Shown: positions 44,516 through 54,079 of the stretch, in pieces
Position numbering within the stretch: position 1 is the first letter of the stretch
Layout: each line of letters begins with the position of its first letter
Source: an uncultured Bacteroidales bacterium
Lineage (GTDB): Bacteria; Bacteroidota; Bacteroidia; Bacteroidales; Bacteroidaceae
Direction: 5' to 3'
DNA length: 64,000 bases
Assembly (NCBI GenBank): GCA_902799355.1
Contig: CADCAG010000026.1
Span: 1-64,000 of the forward strand
The notes under the pieces: generated by a model
Databases searched by the model: none
What the model was told of the DNA's origin: nothing
The model's input: only the letters and a program-made list of their open reading frames with translations
Translations under genes and position numbers: made by a program

Positions 44516-47326
44516 ATGGAAGAACTGATATACAGAATTGCCCTCATAGCAACGGGCATCATTAACATAGGCATGGCAGGTTACGTAGCACTACACACAG
44601 GGCGCTATGCGAAATATCCTACCTACCGTACGACGCGCATACTGACCATCGTCTGGCTGATGGCCTTTGGCATTGGTTACAACATCCATGCATTTTGCTA
44701 TTGGCGTGAGAGCTGGCCTACAGCAGCATCGGCACTGACGGCCACCTATTTCCACTTTGGAGCCATCTGCTTCAGTTGGGGATACACGTCGCTGCTGAAT
44801 CCCACATACGTCACCAAGAAAGTGGCCATCCGCGACATTGCTATATATATAATAGGTGTCACTGCCTATTGGACGGTAGCGCTGAACTGGAAAGATGCGC
44901 CACTCTACGTCCTGCTGTCGTTCGTCATCTTCTTTTCTTACTGCGTATTTGGCGTTATCGTGTTCTATAGAACCTACAACATGGTGAGCTATCGCATGAT
45001 GAAGATGTCGCTGGGCAACGTAGGCAGCTTTGTCAGATGGATGCAGGTATGCTGCGACCTGATCATTCTCTTCGGAATAGGTAGTGTAGCGATTACTGGC
45101 ATCTTCCCCAACGAGAAATGGCCGTTCGTAGTGCTGCTGGTTTTGGGCATCGGCATCTTCGGATATATCGTCTATTCGCTCGAGAAGTATGGTTCTGTGA
45201 TTAACGGTGCCACCAAGGCCACCTACAGGGCTGTCCTTGATGAGAAGAAAGTGAAGAGCCATTCTCCCATTCATAAGTTGTCGATTCATAAGTTCAAGTT
45301 CCTCCTCCTGTTCATCGCCTTCTTAGCCTCGATGATGCTGACCTCGTGCAAGGAGAGCCACAGCGTAAAGACCACCAAGGCAGAGGCCGACAGTCTGCTA
45401 GAGGTTGCCCACAAAGAGCATGCCTACGACAAAATCTTGTCATTGATAGAGAAGCACGAGGGTACGGGTGCCATCTCACCCCTGAAGGCACACTACTGGC
45501 GTGGCTATGTCTTCTCACGACAGCGCAAGATGCGTATGGCGGAGAACGAGTGGAAAAAAGCCATCGATGAGGATGCCGACACGCCTGACGAGCTAGAATA
45601 CTATGCGAAATCTGCCAACCGACTGGCTGGACTGCTGTTTATGAAGTTCGACTACGAGGGCACGATGCGTGTGGCAGTACCTGCCATGACATTTTTGAAG
45701 GAGAAGGACTTCACATCCAATAGCGACTTTGCTAACCTGCACACCTTTGTAGGTAGTTGCCAGCTGAAGCTGGGACAGGAAGAAGAAGCCGCCAAGAACT
45801 ATAACATCGCCTACAGCCAGTATCTGCTCGTCACAGAAGACAATGAGGACGTCAGCGAGTATACCACAGCTATCATTGGCATCGTCAATATTATCAACGC
45901 CTACATACAGAGTGCCCGCTTTCAAGAAGCTTACGAATGGGTAAACCGTATGGACAGCATGTTGGAGCGATACCGCAAATTGCCAAAGGCTGACTTAGGA
46001 TTTATTGACAAGGAGTGGGCACGCCTGAACTTCTATAAAGGCTACACACTGCAATGTCTGGGACAGAAGGAAGAGGCGCAGAATGCCTATAAGCAGGCGC
46101 TGAGCACCCACTATGCACAGACAGCAGAAGGTCAGATTGAGGGTAGCACCTATCTGATTGCCGCACGTCGCTGGAGCGAGGCTGCCGACAAGTATAACGG
46201 TCTGGAGCAGTTGCTGAATCGCTACGACATGAAGATGACGCTCGACAACATCCGCACCTATCTGGTACCTAAGTTCCGTGCCAACGTAGGAGCACACCGT
46301 ATGGACTCAGCCATCTTTGTAGCCACATGGATTTGTAATGCCCTCGATACCGCTGTCACGCTGGAGCGTAAGAATGCTTCCATTGAGTTGGCCACCATCT
46401 ACGACATGCAGCAAAAGGAGACGGAGATTGCCGAACAGAGAGCCAGCCTGTCTCACCAGCGCTATCTGGGTACCATGCTGACGCTGTTAGCCGTCATTCT
46501 GGGCTTCAGCCTCTTCATCTATTTCCGCCATCAGGCTGCCATGCGTCTGGAGTCTGCCTACCGCGAACTGGAGGTCGCCAATGCCCGTGCAGAGGAGTCG
46601 TCACGCATCAAGAGTGAATTCATCCAACAGATATCCCACGAGATACGTACACCACTGAACATTCTCTCTGGTTATACACAGATCCTGACCAACACCAATC
46701 TGGAGATAGACAGGGAGACACGCCACGAGATTAACAGGCAGATTACAGAGAATACAGACCGCTTGGCAGGTCTTGTCAGCAAGATGCTGGAACTGTCAGA
46801 TGCCCGCAGCAAGACGGTCATCGAACAGAAGGACAGCATATCGCCAGTAGATATTGCCAAAGAAGCTGCCAGACTGTCGGAGATAGAAGAGGCCAAGCAC
46901 CTGACCTTCGACATGATGGTGTCACAGCAGGCTGCTTCCCTCAATATGACCACCAATCAGGAAGCTGCCACACGTGCGTTGTCGCTCATCCTTGACAATG
47001 CCCGTAAGTTCACGGCTCCCGCTGAGGCACTGACAACAACCAATGTGGCAGAGTCTGACAAGAAGCAGAAGGTGGTGCTCACCCTGCAGACAGTCGACAA
47101 CGCCATGCTCTTCATCGTAGAAGATACTGGTATCGGTGTACCTCCAGAAGAAGCCAACCGCATCTTCGAGGAGTTTGTACAGTTGGACGAATATTACGAC
47201 GGAACAGGTATCGGACTGACCATTGCCCGCTCTATAGCACGCCGTATGGGTGGTGATGTCGTTCTCGACACCAAATACACAGATGGTGCCCGTTTCGTCA
47301 TGATGTTGCCTATCAATAACCTTTAA
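44516..47326 (+). CDS. Seven-TM / TPR / histidine kinase fusion
   Basis: From the ATG at 44516 there are seven membrane helices (about 1-235). A second signal-like helix follows, ending in a lipobox-type sequence (FLASMMLTSCKES, about 265-285), then a TPR region (about 290-620), another membrane helix (about 645-665) and a kinase core. The core shows the H-box QISHEIRTPLN, N-box LILDNARKF, VEDTGIGVP and GTGIGLTIA. No receiver domain is fused and no regulator is adjacent. The middle reads as if a membrane protein had been joined to a lipoprotein-type TPR kinase. Its TPR module is clearly related to that of the AraC-type regulator at 56944. Confidence 0.85.
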   Translation: MEELIYRIALIATGIINIGMAGYVALHTGRYAKYPTYRTTRILTIVWLMAFGIGYNIHAFCYWRESWPTAASALTATYFHFGAICFSWGYTSLLNPTYVTKKVAIRDIAIYIIGVTAYWTVALNWKDAPLYVLLSFVIFFSYCVFGVIVFYRTYNMVSYRMMKMSLGNVGSFVRWMQVCCDLIILFGIGSVAITGIFPNEKWPFVVLLVLGIGIFGYIVYSLEKYGSVINGATKATYRAVLDEKKVKSHSPIHKLSIHKFKFLLLFIAFLASMMLTSCKESHSVKTTKAEADSLLEVAHKEHAYDKILSLIEKHEGTGAISPLKAHYWRGYVFSRQRKMRMAENEWKKAIDEDADTPDELEYYAKSANRLAGLLFMKFDYEGTMRVAVPAMTFLKEKDFTSNSDFANLHTFVGSCQLKLGQEEEAAKNYNIAYSQYLLVTEDNEDVSEYTTAIIGIVNIINAYIQSARFQEAYEWVNRMDSMLERYRKLPKADLGFIDKEWARLNFYKGYTLQCLGQKEEAQNAYKQALSTHYAQTAEGQIEGSTYLIAARRWSEAADKYNGLEQLLNRYDMKMTLDNIRTYLVPKFRANVGAHRMDSAIFVATWICNALDTAVTLERKNASIELATIYDMQQKETEIAEQRASLSHQRYLGTMLTLLAVILGFSLFIYFRHQAAMRLESAYRELEVANARAEESSRIKSEFIQQISHEIRTPLNILSGYTQILTNTNLEIDRETRHEINRQITENTDRLAGLVSKMLELSDARSKTVIEQKDSISPVDIAKEAARLSEIEEAKHLTFDMMVSQQAASLNMTTNQEAATRALSLILDNARKFTAPAEALTTTNVAESDKKQKVVLTLQTVDNAMLFIVEDTGIGVPPEEANRIFEEFVQLDEYYDGTGIGLTIARSIARRMGGDVVLDTKYTDGARFVMMLPINNL

Positions 47327-47341
47327 ACTACATACAAGACA

Positions 47342-48802
47342 ATGAACGAAATTCAGAATCTGAACCCACAGTGCATCTGGAAGAACTTCTATGCACTCAC
47401 ACAGGTGCCACGTCCCAGTGGACACTTAGAGAAAATCCAACAGTTCCTGCTCGACTTCGGCAAGCAGGCAGGTGTATATGCAGTAAAAGACCCCGCAGGA
47501 AATATCCACTTCCGCAAGCCCGCTACTCCTGGTATGGAGAATCGCAAAGGCGTCATCTTACAGGCCCACATGGATATGGTACCTCAGAAAACTCCTGAGT
47601 CTACTCATAACTTTGAGACTGACCCCATTGAGCCATGGATTGATGGTGAGTGGGTAAAGGCCAAGGGTACTACGCTGGGTGCCGACAACGGACTGGGTGT
47701 TGCTGCCATCATGGCCATCATGGAGGACAAGACACTGAAGCACGGTCCCATCGATGCCCTCGTCACCCGTGACGAAGAGACGGGCATGTATGGTGCCAAC
47801 GAACTGCCAGAGGGTGAGCTCGAGGGTGACATCCTGATGAACCTCGACTCAGAGCACTGGGGAAAGTTTGTGATTGGCTCTGCTGGTGGTATCGACGTTA
47901 CCGCTACCCTCGACTATCAGGAAGTAGACACTGATGCTGACGATGCTGCCGTAAAGGTAACCGTGAAGAACCTGCGTGGTGGACACTCTGGTCTGGAAAT
48001 CAACGAAGGTCGCGGCAATGCCAACAAGCTGTTGGTACAGGTGGTTCGCGAAGCCATCGCAGAGACAGAGGCTCGTCTGGCCAGCTGGAACGGTGGTAAC
48101 ATGCGCAACGCCATCCCCTTCAAGGCCGAGGCTGTACTGACTCTGCCCAAGGAGAACATTGCTGCGCTGAAAGAGATTGTCAGCGACTGGCAGGACACCT
48201 TCAACGACGAGTTCAAACTCATCGAGCCACAAGGCATCGAGGTACTCGTAGAAGAGGTAGAGACTCCCAAGAAAGAAGTTCCTGTGGAGATACAGGACAA
48301 CATCGTAGACGCCATCTTCGCATGTCACGATGGTGTCATCCGCTTCATCCCCGCCTACCCCAGCGTCGTAGAGACCAGCTCTAACCTCGCTATTATTAAC
48401 ATCGGTGAGGGCAAGGCTAGCATCAAGATTCTGGCACGCTCAAGCCGCGAGGACATGAAGGAGTATGTTGTCACCATGTTGGAGAGCTGCTTCTCCATGG
48501 CTGGCATGAAGGTAGAGACTGCAGGCTCGTATGGCGGCTGGGACCCCAACCCCGACAGCGAGATTCTACACCTCTTATTAAAGGAATACAAGGAGCTGTT
48601 CGACAAGGACGGTATTATCCAGGTAGACCATGCTGGTCTGGAGTGCTCTGTCATCCTAGGCAAGTACCCCTGGCTCGACGTCGTCTCTCTCGGTCCTACG
48701 ATGAAGTCACCACACACCACTACCGAGCGTGCCCTCATCGAGACGGTTGCCCCCTTCTGGGAGTTGCTGAAGAAGGCCCTCGAGGATGTTCCCGTGAAGT
48801 AA
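47342..48802 (+). CDS. pepD: Aminoacyl-histidine dipeptidase (M20C)
   Basis: A cytosolic di-zinc dipeptidase: metal ligands are seen in LQAHMDMVPQK, LGADNGLGVAA, TRDEETGMYGA and LNLDSE-type segments, with a dimerisation domain in the middle and a late SPHTTTERALI motif. Its length of 486 is normal. It degrades dipeptides including Xaa-His. It begins 15 bases after the sensor kinase and may be in the same transcript; a strong terminator follows. Confidence 0.93.
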   Translation: MNEIQNLNPQCIWKNFYALTQVPRPSGHLEKIQQFLLDFGKQAGVYAVKDPAGNIHFRKPATPGMENRKGVILQAHMDMVPQKTPESTHNFETDPIEPWIDGEWVKAKGTTLGADNGLGVAAIMAIMEDKTLKHGPIDALVTRDEETGMYGANELPEGELEGDILMNLDSEHWGKFVIGSAGGIDVTATLDYQEVDTDADDAAVKVTVKNLRGGHSGLEINEGRGNANKLLVQVVREAIAETEARLASWNGGNMRNAIPFKAEAVLTLPKENIAALKEIVSDWQDTFNDEFKLIEPQGIEVLVEEVETPKKEVPVEIQDNIVDAIFACHDGVIRFIPAYPSVVETSSNLAIINIGEGKASIKILARSSREDMKEYVVTMLESCFSMAGMKVETAGSYGGWDPNPDSEILHLLLKEYKELFDKDGIIQVDHAGLECSVILGKYPWLDVVSLGPTMKSPHTTTERALIETVAPFWELLKKALEDVPVK

Positions 48803-48810
48803 TTCAATAA

Positions 48811-48846
48811 AAAATCGCAGATTTGTTTGGCAAATCTGCGATTTTT
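48811..48846 (+). terminator. pepD terminator, 15-bp perfect stem
   Basis: 48811-48825 pairs perfectly with 48831-48845 (core ATCGCAGATTTG). The five-base loop TTTGG is also the -33 element of the next promoter, and the T-tract (48842-48846) lies in that promoter's spacer. Confidence 0.9.
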
Positions 48847-48857
48847 GCCTATCTTTG
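48826..48857 (+). promoter_or_regulatory. corA promoter overlapping the pepD terminator
   Basis: TTTG at 48826-48829, exactly 20 bases, TATCTTTG at 48850-48857. The -33 element is the terminator loop. Transcription should start near 48863, giving corA a leader of about 145 bases. Confidence 0.8.
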
Positions 48858-48887
48858 CACCCGATAAACTCAAAATCAATAATAATT

Positions 48888-48923
48888 ATGGACGATTACC
48901 CGGCGGATACTTATAACGAGTAA
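48888..48923 (+). CDS. Upstream leader peptide of corA (11 aa)
   Basis: ATG at 48888 opens an 11-codon ORF, MDDYPADTYNE, ending at TAA 48921-48923. Four of its residues are acidic and one is proline. In enterobacteria, acidic/proline leader peptides of Mg2+ transporter genes destabilise the ribosome when Mg2+ is low. The position inside the corA leader and next to alternative RNA pairings suggests a similar sensing role. The ribosome binding site is weak (AATAATT), so translation needs proof. Confidence 0.5.
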   Translation: MDDYPADTYNE

Positions 48924-48928
48924 GGCTG

Positions 48929-49004
48929 GAGGATGGCAAGACTGCTAATCCTCTTGCCATGAGAACTGTCAATTATCTATTGTCAATTAATCGAAGGATT
49001 AGCA
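48929..49004 (+). promoter_or_regulatory. Candidate switch structure burying the corA ribosome binding site
   Basis: TGCTAATCCT (48943-48952) is perfectly complementary to AGGATTAGCA (48995-49004), which contains the Shine-Dalgarno AGGA just before the ATG at 49007. The same upstream strand can instead pair through ATCCTC (48948-48953) with GAGGAT (48929-48934), right after the leader-peptide stop. A hairpin ATGGCAAG/CTTGCCAT (48933-48940, 48953-48960) would hold the sequestering strand in its loop and allow a pseudoknot. A ribosome on the leader peptide would cover GAGGAT and so shift the balance. Confidence 0.55.
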
Positions 49005-49006
49005 CA

Positions 49007-49933
49007 ATGAAGACCTATTGGAACACCCAAGGCGGACTGAGCCAACTCAAGGAGTGGCAGTCTAATTGTTGGATACAGGTGACGTGTCCAACGGAGGAAG
49101 ACCAGCAGCTGCTGGAAGAGCAGTTCAATATTCCCGACTACTTCCTCTCCGACATCAGCGATACAGATGAGCGTGCCCGTTATGAATACGACGACGGATG
49201 GATGCTCATTATTCTGCGTATACCCTATGTCAAAGAGGTACGCTCGCGTACACCATATACCACAGTGCCTTTAGGTATTATCCATAAGCGCGATGTAACC
49301 ATCACCGTTTGCTACTACGAGACGAACATGATGATTGACTTCGTATCGTATCAGCAGAAGCGTGGCGTGGGATTCACCGACCATGTCGACATGATATTCC
49401 GTTTGTTCCTGTCGAGTGCCGTCTGGTATCTGAAGCGCCTGAAACAGATCTCCATGCTCATCGACAAGGCCAAGCGCAACCTAGATCGTGAGGTGAACAA
49501 CGAGAGTCTGATTGGCCTCAGCCGTCTGCAAGACTCGCTGACCTATTTCAACACTTCCATCCGCGGTAACGAGACGCTGCTGTCAAAACTGAAGTTCAAA
49601 CTGCAGATTGACGAGTTAGATGCTGACCTCATTGAGGATGTCAACATTGAGATGACACAGGCCCGTGAGACGACGAGCATCTATTCGAACATTCTGGAGT
49701 CGACCATGGATACCTATCAGTCGATTATCAACAACAACATGAATACCATCATGCGTACGCTGACCTCAGTAACTATTATCCTCATGTTGCCCACATTGGT
49801 GGCATCATTCTTTGGCATGAATCTGGTCAACGGTATGGAGAACAGTCCACTGGGTTTCATCGTTGCTATTGTCATTAGTGTCATGATTTCCGTGCTCTCA
49901 TGGTTCATTTTCAGGCATAAAAGACTTATTTAA
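49007..49933 (+). CDS. corA: CorA-family magnesium/divalent cation transporter
   Basis: A cytoplasmic N-terminal domain is followed by a long helix and two C-terminal membrane helices. The pore motif is GMN within FFGMNLVNGMENSPLGF. The ending, HKRLI, is basic as usual. The ATG at 49007 has AAGGA 9 bases upstream and begins MKTYWNTQGGL; the frame extends to 48959 but those residues lie in the structured leader. The leader contains an acidic mini-ORF and a helix able to mask the ribosome binding site, so translation is probably regulated. Confidence 0.9.
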   Translation: MKTYWNTQGGLSQLKEWQSNCWIQVTCPTEEDQQLLEEQFNIPDYFLSDISDTDERARYEYDDGWMLIILRIPYVKEVRSRTPYTTVPLGIIHKRDVTITVCYYETNMMIDFVSYQQKRGVGFTDHVDMIFRLFLSSAVWYLKRLKQISMLIDKAKRNLDREVNNESLIGLSRLQDSLTYFNTSIRGNETLLSKLKFKLQIDELDADLIEDVNIEMTQARETTSIYSNILESTMDTYQSIINNNMNTIMRTLTSVTIILMLPTLVASFFGMNLVNGMENSPLGFIVAIVISVMISVLSWFIFRHKRLI

Positions 49934-49977
49934 TACACTTTTCGGCAAAAAAATTAGGTGGTATCAGAATTATTTAC

Positions 49978-50030
49978 TAATTTTGCCCACTAAGTTGACG
50001 AGTCTGCTTGCAGTCTCGAACCTAATTTTG
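49978..50030 (+). promoter_or_regulatory. Two promoter boxes flanking a dyad, upstream of the DUF349 gene
   Basis: TAATTTTG occurs at 49978-49985 and again at 50023-50030. Between them CGAGTCTGC TTGCAGTCTCG (49999-50018) is a near-palindrome that could be an operator or hairpin. The -33 positions are only weakly matched. Confidence 0.4.
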
Positions 50031-50061
50031 TATGAACTAACCGTATCATTAACTAATTTTT

Positions 50062-51879
50062 ATGATGATGGACTCTCAAGAAAACGCTCTCGTAGAAGAG
50101 CAGAATGTAAATGAAGCTGCCGTTGTGGAGAACACTGAAAGCGCAGAAGTCACAGAAAATGTTGAACGTAAGCAGTATGACACCAAAAAGGAAGTCTTGG
50201 ATCGTGTCCGTGAGATAGCTCACAGCGACGAGGCTCCCCAGAAGGATGAGGTCGACTACCTGAAAACCGTCTTCTACAAGCTACATATTGCCGAACGTGA
50301 AGCAGCCCTCAAGGAATATCTTGATGGTGGTGGCGACCCAGAGCAATACCAGATAACGCCCGACTCTGAAGAAGAAGCCTTCAAGGCCGAGATGGGTATT
50401 ATCAAGGAGAAGCGTCAGAAGCTGTTCCGCGAGCAGGAGCAAGAGAAGCAGGACAACCTGGAGAAGAAGCTCGCCATCATCGAGAAGATAAAGACCATGA
50501 TTACATCTCCTGAGGAGGCCAACAAATCATACAAGGATTTCAAGGCCCTGCAGGACGAGTGGAAAGAAATCAAGAACGTGCCCGCTGAGAAGGCCAACGA
50601 ACTGTGGCGCAACTACCAGTTGTATGTCGAGCAGTTCTATGACCTGCTGAAACTGAACAGCGAGGCTCGCGAATATGACTTCAAGAAGAATCTGGAGATC
50701 AAGACCAAGCTCTGCGAAGCTGCTGAGAAGTTAGCTGAAGAAGCAGATGTCATCAGTGCCTTCCACCAGTTGCAGAAACTGCATCAGGAATATCGCGAGA
50801 CAGGTCCCGTAGCCCGTGAGCTGCGTGAGGAGATCTGGAACCGCTTCAAGGCTGCCTCGACAGTTATTAACAAGCGTCATCAGCAGCACTTCGAAGATCT
50901 GCGTGCCAAGGAGGAGGACAATCTCGCCAAGAAGACGGCCCTCTGTGAGAAGGTTGAGGCTATCGCTGCTGAGGAGAACAAGGGCAGCGGCGACTGGGAG
51001 CGTCATACCAAGGAGATTATCGAACTGCAGGCAGAGTGGAAGACCATCGGCTTTGCTCCGCAGAAGATGAACGTCAAGATCTTCGAGCGTTTCCGTGCTG
51101 CCTGCGACGACTTCTTTGGTCGTAAGGCAGAACACTTCCGTGGCTTGAAGGACACCTTCAAGGAGAATGCTGACAAGAAGCGTGCCCTCATTGAGAAGGC
51201 TAAAGCTCTGCAAGACTCTACTGACTGGAAGTCTACCAGCGACAAGCTTATCAACCTGCAGAAGGAGTGGAAGACCATCGGCATGGTTCCCAAGAAGTTG
51301 GGCGACCAGCTGTGGGAGGAGTTCCTTGCTGCCTGCAACAAGTTCTTCGAGGCCCGCAACGCTGCTGGTGCCAACACCCGTAGCGATGAGCGTGAGAATC
51401 TGGAGAAGAAGCGTAGCATCATCGAGCAGCTCAAAGCCGCTGCCGAAGAGAAGGCTGAAGGTTTGCAGGAGAAGGTGCAGCAGCTCGTTGAGCAGTATCA
51501 GGCTGTAGGTCACGTGCCTTTCAAAGAGAAGGACAAGCTATACGAAGAGTATCACACCGTACTCGACAAACTCTATAAAGAACTGAATATCAGCGTCGCC
51601 AAGCGTCGTCTATCGAAGTTCAAGGACACCATCAAGCAGGTTGCTGAGCGTGGTGAGAACGCCTTGGACAACGAGCGTGCCCGTCTGATGCGTCAATATG
51701 AGCAGCTGAAGAATGAGGTACAGACGTACGAGAACAACCTCGGTTTCCTCAATGCTTCTTCGAAGAAGGGCAACAGCCTCATCGACGAGATGAACCGCAA
51801 GGTACAGAAGCTGAAGGATGAGGTACAGCTGGTTCGCGAGAAGATCAAGGCTATCGATGCCGAGAACCGCGAGAAATAA
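50062..51879 (+). CDS. DUF349 repeat protein
   Basis: The 605-residue, highly charged helical protein has repeated DUF349 units, recognised by recurring blocks such as LQDEWKEIKNVPAEKANELWRNY, LQAEWKTIGFAPQKM and LQKEWKTIGMVPKKLGDQLWEEF. Each is three helices of about 70 residues. There is no signal peptide. DUF349 proteins are widespread in Bacteroidetes and Actinobacteria with no firm function; an acidic N-terminus (about 1-50) precedes the repeats. A bidirectional terminator separates it from glmM. Confidence 0.85.
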   Translation: MMMDSQENALVEEQNVNEAAVVENTESAEVTENVERKQYDTKKEVLDRVREIAHSDEAPQKDEVDYLKTVFYKLHIAEREAALKEYLDGGGDPEQYQITPDSEEEAFKAEMGIIKEKRQKLFREQEQEKQDNLEKKLAIIEKIKTMITSPEEANKSYKDFKALQDEWKEIKNVPAEKANELWRNYQLYVEQFYDLLKLNSEAREYDFKKNLEIKTKLCEAAEKLAEEADVISAFHQLQKLHQEYRETGPVARELREEIWNRFKAASTVINKRHQQHFEDLRAKEEDNLAKKTALCEKVEAIAAEENKGSGDWERHTKEIIELQAEWKTIGFAPQKMNVKIFERFRAACDDFFGRKAEHFRGLKDTFKENADKKRALIEKAKALQDSTDWKSTSDKLINLQKEWKTIGMVPKKLGDQLWEEFLAACNKFFEARNAAGANTRSDERENLEKKRSIIEQLKAAAEEKAEGLQEKVQQLVEQYQAVGHVPFKEKDKLYEEYHTVLDKLYKELNISVAKRRLSKFKDTIKQVAERGENALDNERARLMRQYEQLKNEVQTYENNLGFLNASSKKGNSLIDEMNRKVQKLKDEVQLVREKIKAIDAENREK

Positions 51880-51885
51880 AGAAAA

Positions 51886-51917
51886 CTCCCGCAAGCGCTA
51901 CTTGCGGGAGTTTTTAT
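51886..51917. terminator. Bidirectional terminator between DUF349 gene and glmM
   Basis: CTCCCGCAAG (51886-51895) pairs perfectly with CTTGCGGGAG (51901-51910), with A-tract before and TTTTTATTTT after. Confidence 0.9.
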
Positions 51918-51918
51918 T

Positions 51919-53298
51919 TTATTGCATGTCGTAGACAACCTTCATGAGCTTCTTGCCCAGCTCGTCGGCCATCTCCATGGTCTGTGCCTCGCTATAGACA
52001 CGGATAATGGGCTCCGTATTCGACTTACGCAGGTGTACCCAACGGTCGGGGAAGTCAATCTTCACGCCATCAATGTCGTTAACCTGTGCCGTAGTATCTT
52101 GAGCAAACATCTCCTTAACCTTTACCAGGATAGCGTCGACGTCAGTCTCTGGCGTCAGGTCGATGCGGTTCTTGGCAATCTGGTACTCTGGGAAGGTCTT
52201 GCGCAACTCACTCACCGTACCACCCTTCTTGGCTAACGATGTCAGGAACAAGGCGATACCTACCAAGGCGTCACGTCCGTAGTGGCTCTCAGGATAGATG
52301 ACACCACCATTGCCTTCACCACCGATAACGGCATTCACTTCCTTCATCTTGGTGGTGACATTAACCTCACCGACAGCAGCAGCGGCATACGTGCCACCAT
52401 GTTTCTCAGTGACATCACGCAAAGCTCGCGTCGACGAGAGATTGCTGACGGTATTACCCTTGGTCTGCGATAGCACATAGTCGGCCACGCTAACCAGTGT
52501 ATACTCCTCGCCAAACATCTTTCCATCCTCACAGATAAAAGCCAGACGGTCTACATCGGGGTCAACGACGATACCCAGGTCATACTTACCAGTCTTCATC
52601 TCATCCATGATGCCCTGCAAGTTCTTCTCCAGAGGCTCAGGATTATGGGCAAAGTCGCCCGTCACCTCACCATTCAGGAACTTATAGCTGACACCCAGCT
52701 TATCGAGCAGCTTCGGCAGGACAAGACCACCCACTGAGTTGATGCTGTCAACACATACCTTGAAGCCTGCCTTCTTGATAGCCTCAGCATCCACCAGCTT
52801 CAGGTCAAGGACTGCCTGCACATGACGATCGTCAAACGAGTCATCGACAGTGACATGTCCCAGATTATCAACTTCAGCATACTGGAAGTCTTCCTTCTCA
52901 GCAATAGCCAAAACCTCAGCACCGTCGGCAGCTGTCAGGAACTCACCCTCGCTATTCAACAACTTCAGGGCGTTCCACTGGCGTGGGTTGTGTGAAGCAG
53001 TAATAATAATACCACCGTCAGCGCCACTCATACGAACAGCCAACTCAGTTGTCGGTGTAGAAGCATAGCCGATATCCAGCACGTCGAAGCCCATACCAAC
53101 TAATGTTCCGCATACTACGTCACGAACCATATGGCCAGAGAGACGTCCATCACGTCCAACCACTATCCTACCCGTCTTGCGGGGGATAAAAGTAGCGTAG
53201 GCTGTGGTAAACTTTACGATATCCAGTGGATTCAGCGTATCACCCGTGCGTCCGCCAATAGTACCGCGGATGCCGGAAATAGATTTAATCAATGTCAT
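51919..53298 (-). CDS. glmM: Phosphoglucosamine mutase
   Basis: It interconverts glucosamine-6-phosphate and glucosamine-1-phosphate for UDP-GlcNAc synthesis. The N-terminal SISGIRGTIGG, the phosphoserine loop ITASHNPRQWNALK, the metal loop DPDVDRLAF, the sugar loop GEGNGGVIYPE and the phosphate-binding RKSNTEPIIRVYSEA near the end are all present. The 459-residue length is right. It lies 38 bases after the DUF4827 lipoprotein gene, likely one operon. Confidence 0.92.
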   Translation of the reverse strand: MTLIKSISGIRGTIGGRTGDTLNPLDIVKFTTAYATFIPRKTGRIVVGRDGRLSGHMVRDVVCGTLVGMGFDVLDIGYASTPTTELAVRMSGADGGIIITASHNPRQWNALKLLNSEGEFLTAADGAEVLAIAEKEDFQYAEVDNLGHVTVDDSFDDRHVQAVLDLKLVDAEAIKKAGFKVCVDSINSVGGLVLPKLLDKLGVSYKFLNGEVTGDFAHNPEPLEKNLQGIMDEMKTGKYDLGIVVDPDVDRLAFICEDGKMFGEEYTLVSVADYVLSQTKGNTVSNLSSTRALRDVTEKHGGTYAAAAVGEVNVTTKMKEVNAVIGGEGNGGVIYPESHYGRDALVGIALFLTSLAKKGGTVSELRKTFPEYQIAKNRIDLTPETDVDAILVKVKEMFAQDTTAQVNDIDGVKIDFPDRWVHLRKSNTEPIIRVYSEAQTMEMADELGKKLMKVVYDMQ

Positions 53299-53336
53299 AG
53301 TGAAATTATATCAAGGTTCAATAATCAACAATCAAA

Positions 53337-53999
53337 TCAGCGCTCTCTCTGATAGGTCAACTCATAATAGCAAGGTATCACACTCGATGAAGCATCAGCG
53401 GTACCCTGTGAATGGGGAACAATCAGGCGCACCTTGGCAGTCTCCTCGCCATCATTTTCCGGACGACCAATCTTCACATAATTCAGAGGGACGAGCCAGC
53501 CACCAGGTACCGATGCGGAACCATGATAGCGGTACATCATGCCCGAGACAAACGATGCTGTAATCGTTGTACCATTGCGCAACACGCTCATCTTGTCAAG
53601 AAACTGCGAGACGTCAATATTTGATCCCAACGACGACATAGAAGCATGCACATCGTTGCGTACCACGACATCGCCAGTCTTGATATTCTGCTCCATAAAA
53701 CGGCACAGCACATTCACCGTCTTCTCTTCTTCCAGCTTATTGCCACACCCCTCACGGACAATCTGCATATAGACACCGTTACGGGTGAACTTCACAAACT
53801 GGTTCTTGGCCAAGTCCGTCTTATTACCTTGTGCCTCGAAGGTTGTCTGGTCAATCACCTGAATGCCCTGTTCTTGGATAAAGCGCTGAATAGCTTCCTG
53901 CTCTTTCTTCTTCATGTCCGAGTAGGTCTCATACTTCTCGCAACCAGCGAGCATCACCACAGCCAGCAACAAAGCAATGATATAGGAATATTTCTTCAT
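53337..53999 (-). CDS. DUF4827-type lipoprotein
   Basis: A signal sequence with lipobox LAGC (Cys at about 20) is followed by a roughly 200-residue domain (YSDMKKKEQEAIQRFIQEQGIQVI, LEEEKTVNVLCRFMEQNI, VKIGRPENDGEETAKVRLIVPH). The pattern matches DUF4827 proteins of Bacteroidales, which have an FKBP-like look, but no activity is established. It precedes glmM in what is probably a two-gene operon. Confidence 0.8.
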   Translation of the reverse strand: MKKYSYIIALLLAVVMLAGCEKYETYSDMKKKEQEAIQRFIQEQGIQVIDQTTFEAQGNKTDLAKNQFVKFTRNGVYMQIVREGCGNKLEEEKTVNVLCRFMEQNIKTGDVVVRNDVHASMSSLGSNIDVSQFLDKMSVLRNGTTITASFVSGMMYRYHGSASVPGGWLVPLNYVKIGRPENDGEETAKVRLIVPHSQGTADASSSVIPCYYELTYQRER

Positions 54000-54029
54000 T
54001 TTTTCGTCTACTTATATCTAATTCGGGCA

Positions 54030-54037
54030 CAAAGGTA
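54030..54037 (-). promoter_or_regulatory. Promoter -7 element of the DUF4827-glmM operon
   Basis: TACCTTTG on the minus strand (54037-54030), 30 bases before the ATG at 53999. The -33 region lacks a clear TTG. Confidence 0.5.
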
Positions 54038-54079
54038 CTAAATATTACTGAAAATACGTATAGTTTTTTAGTATATTAT

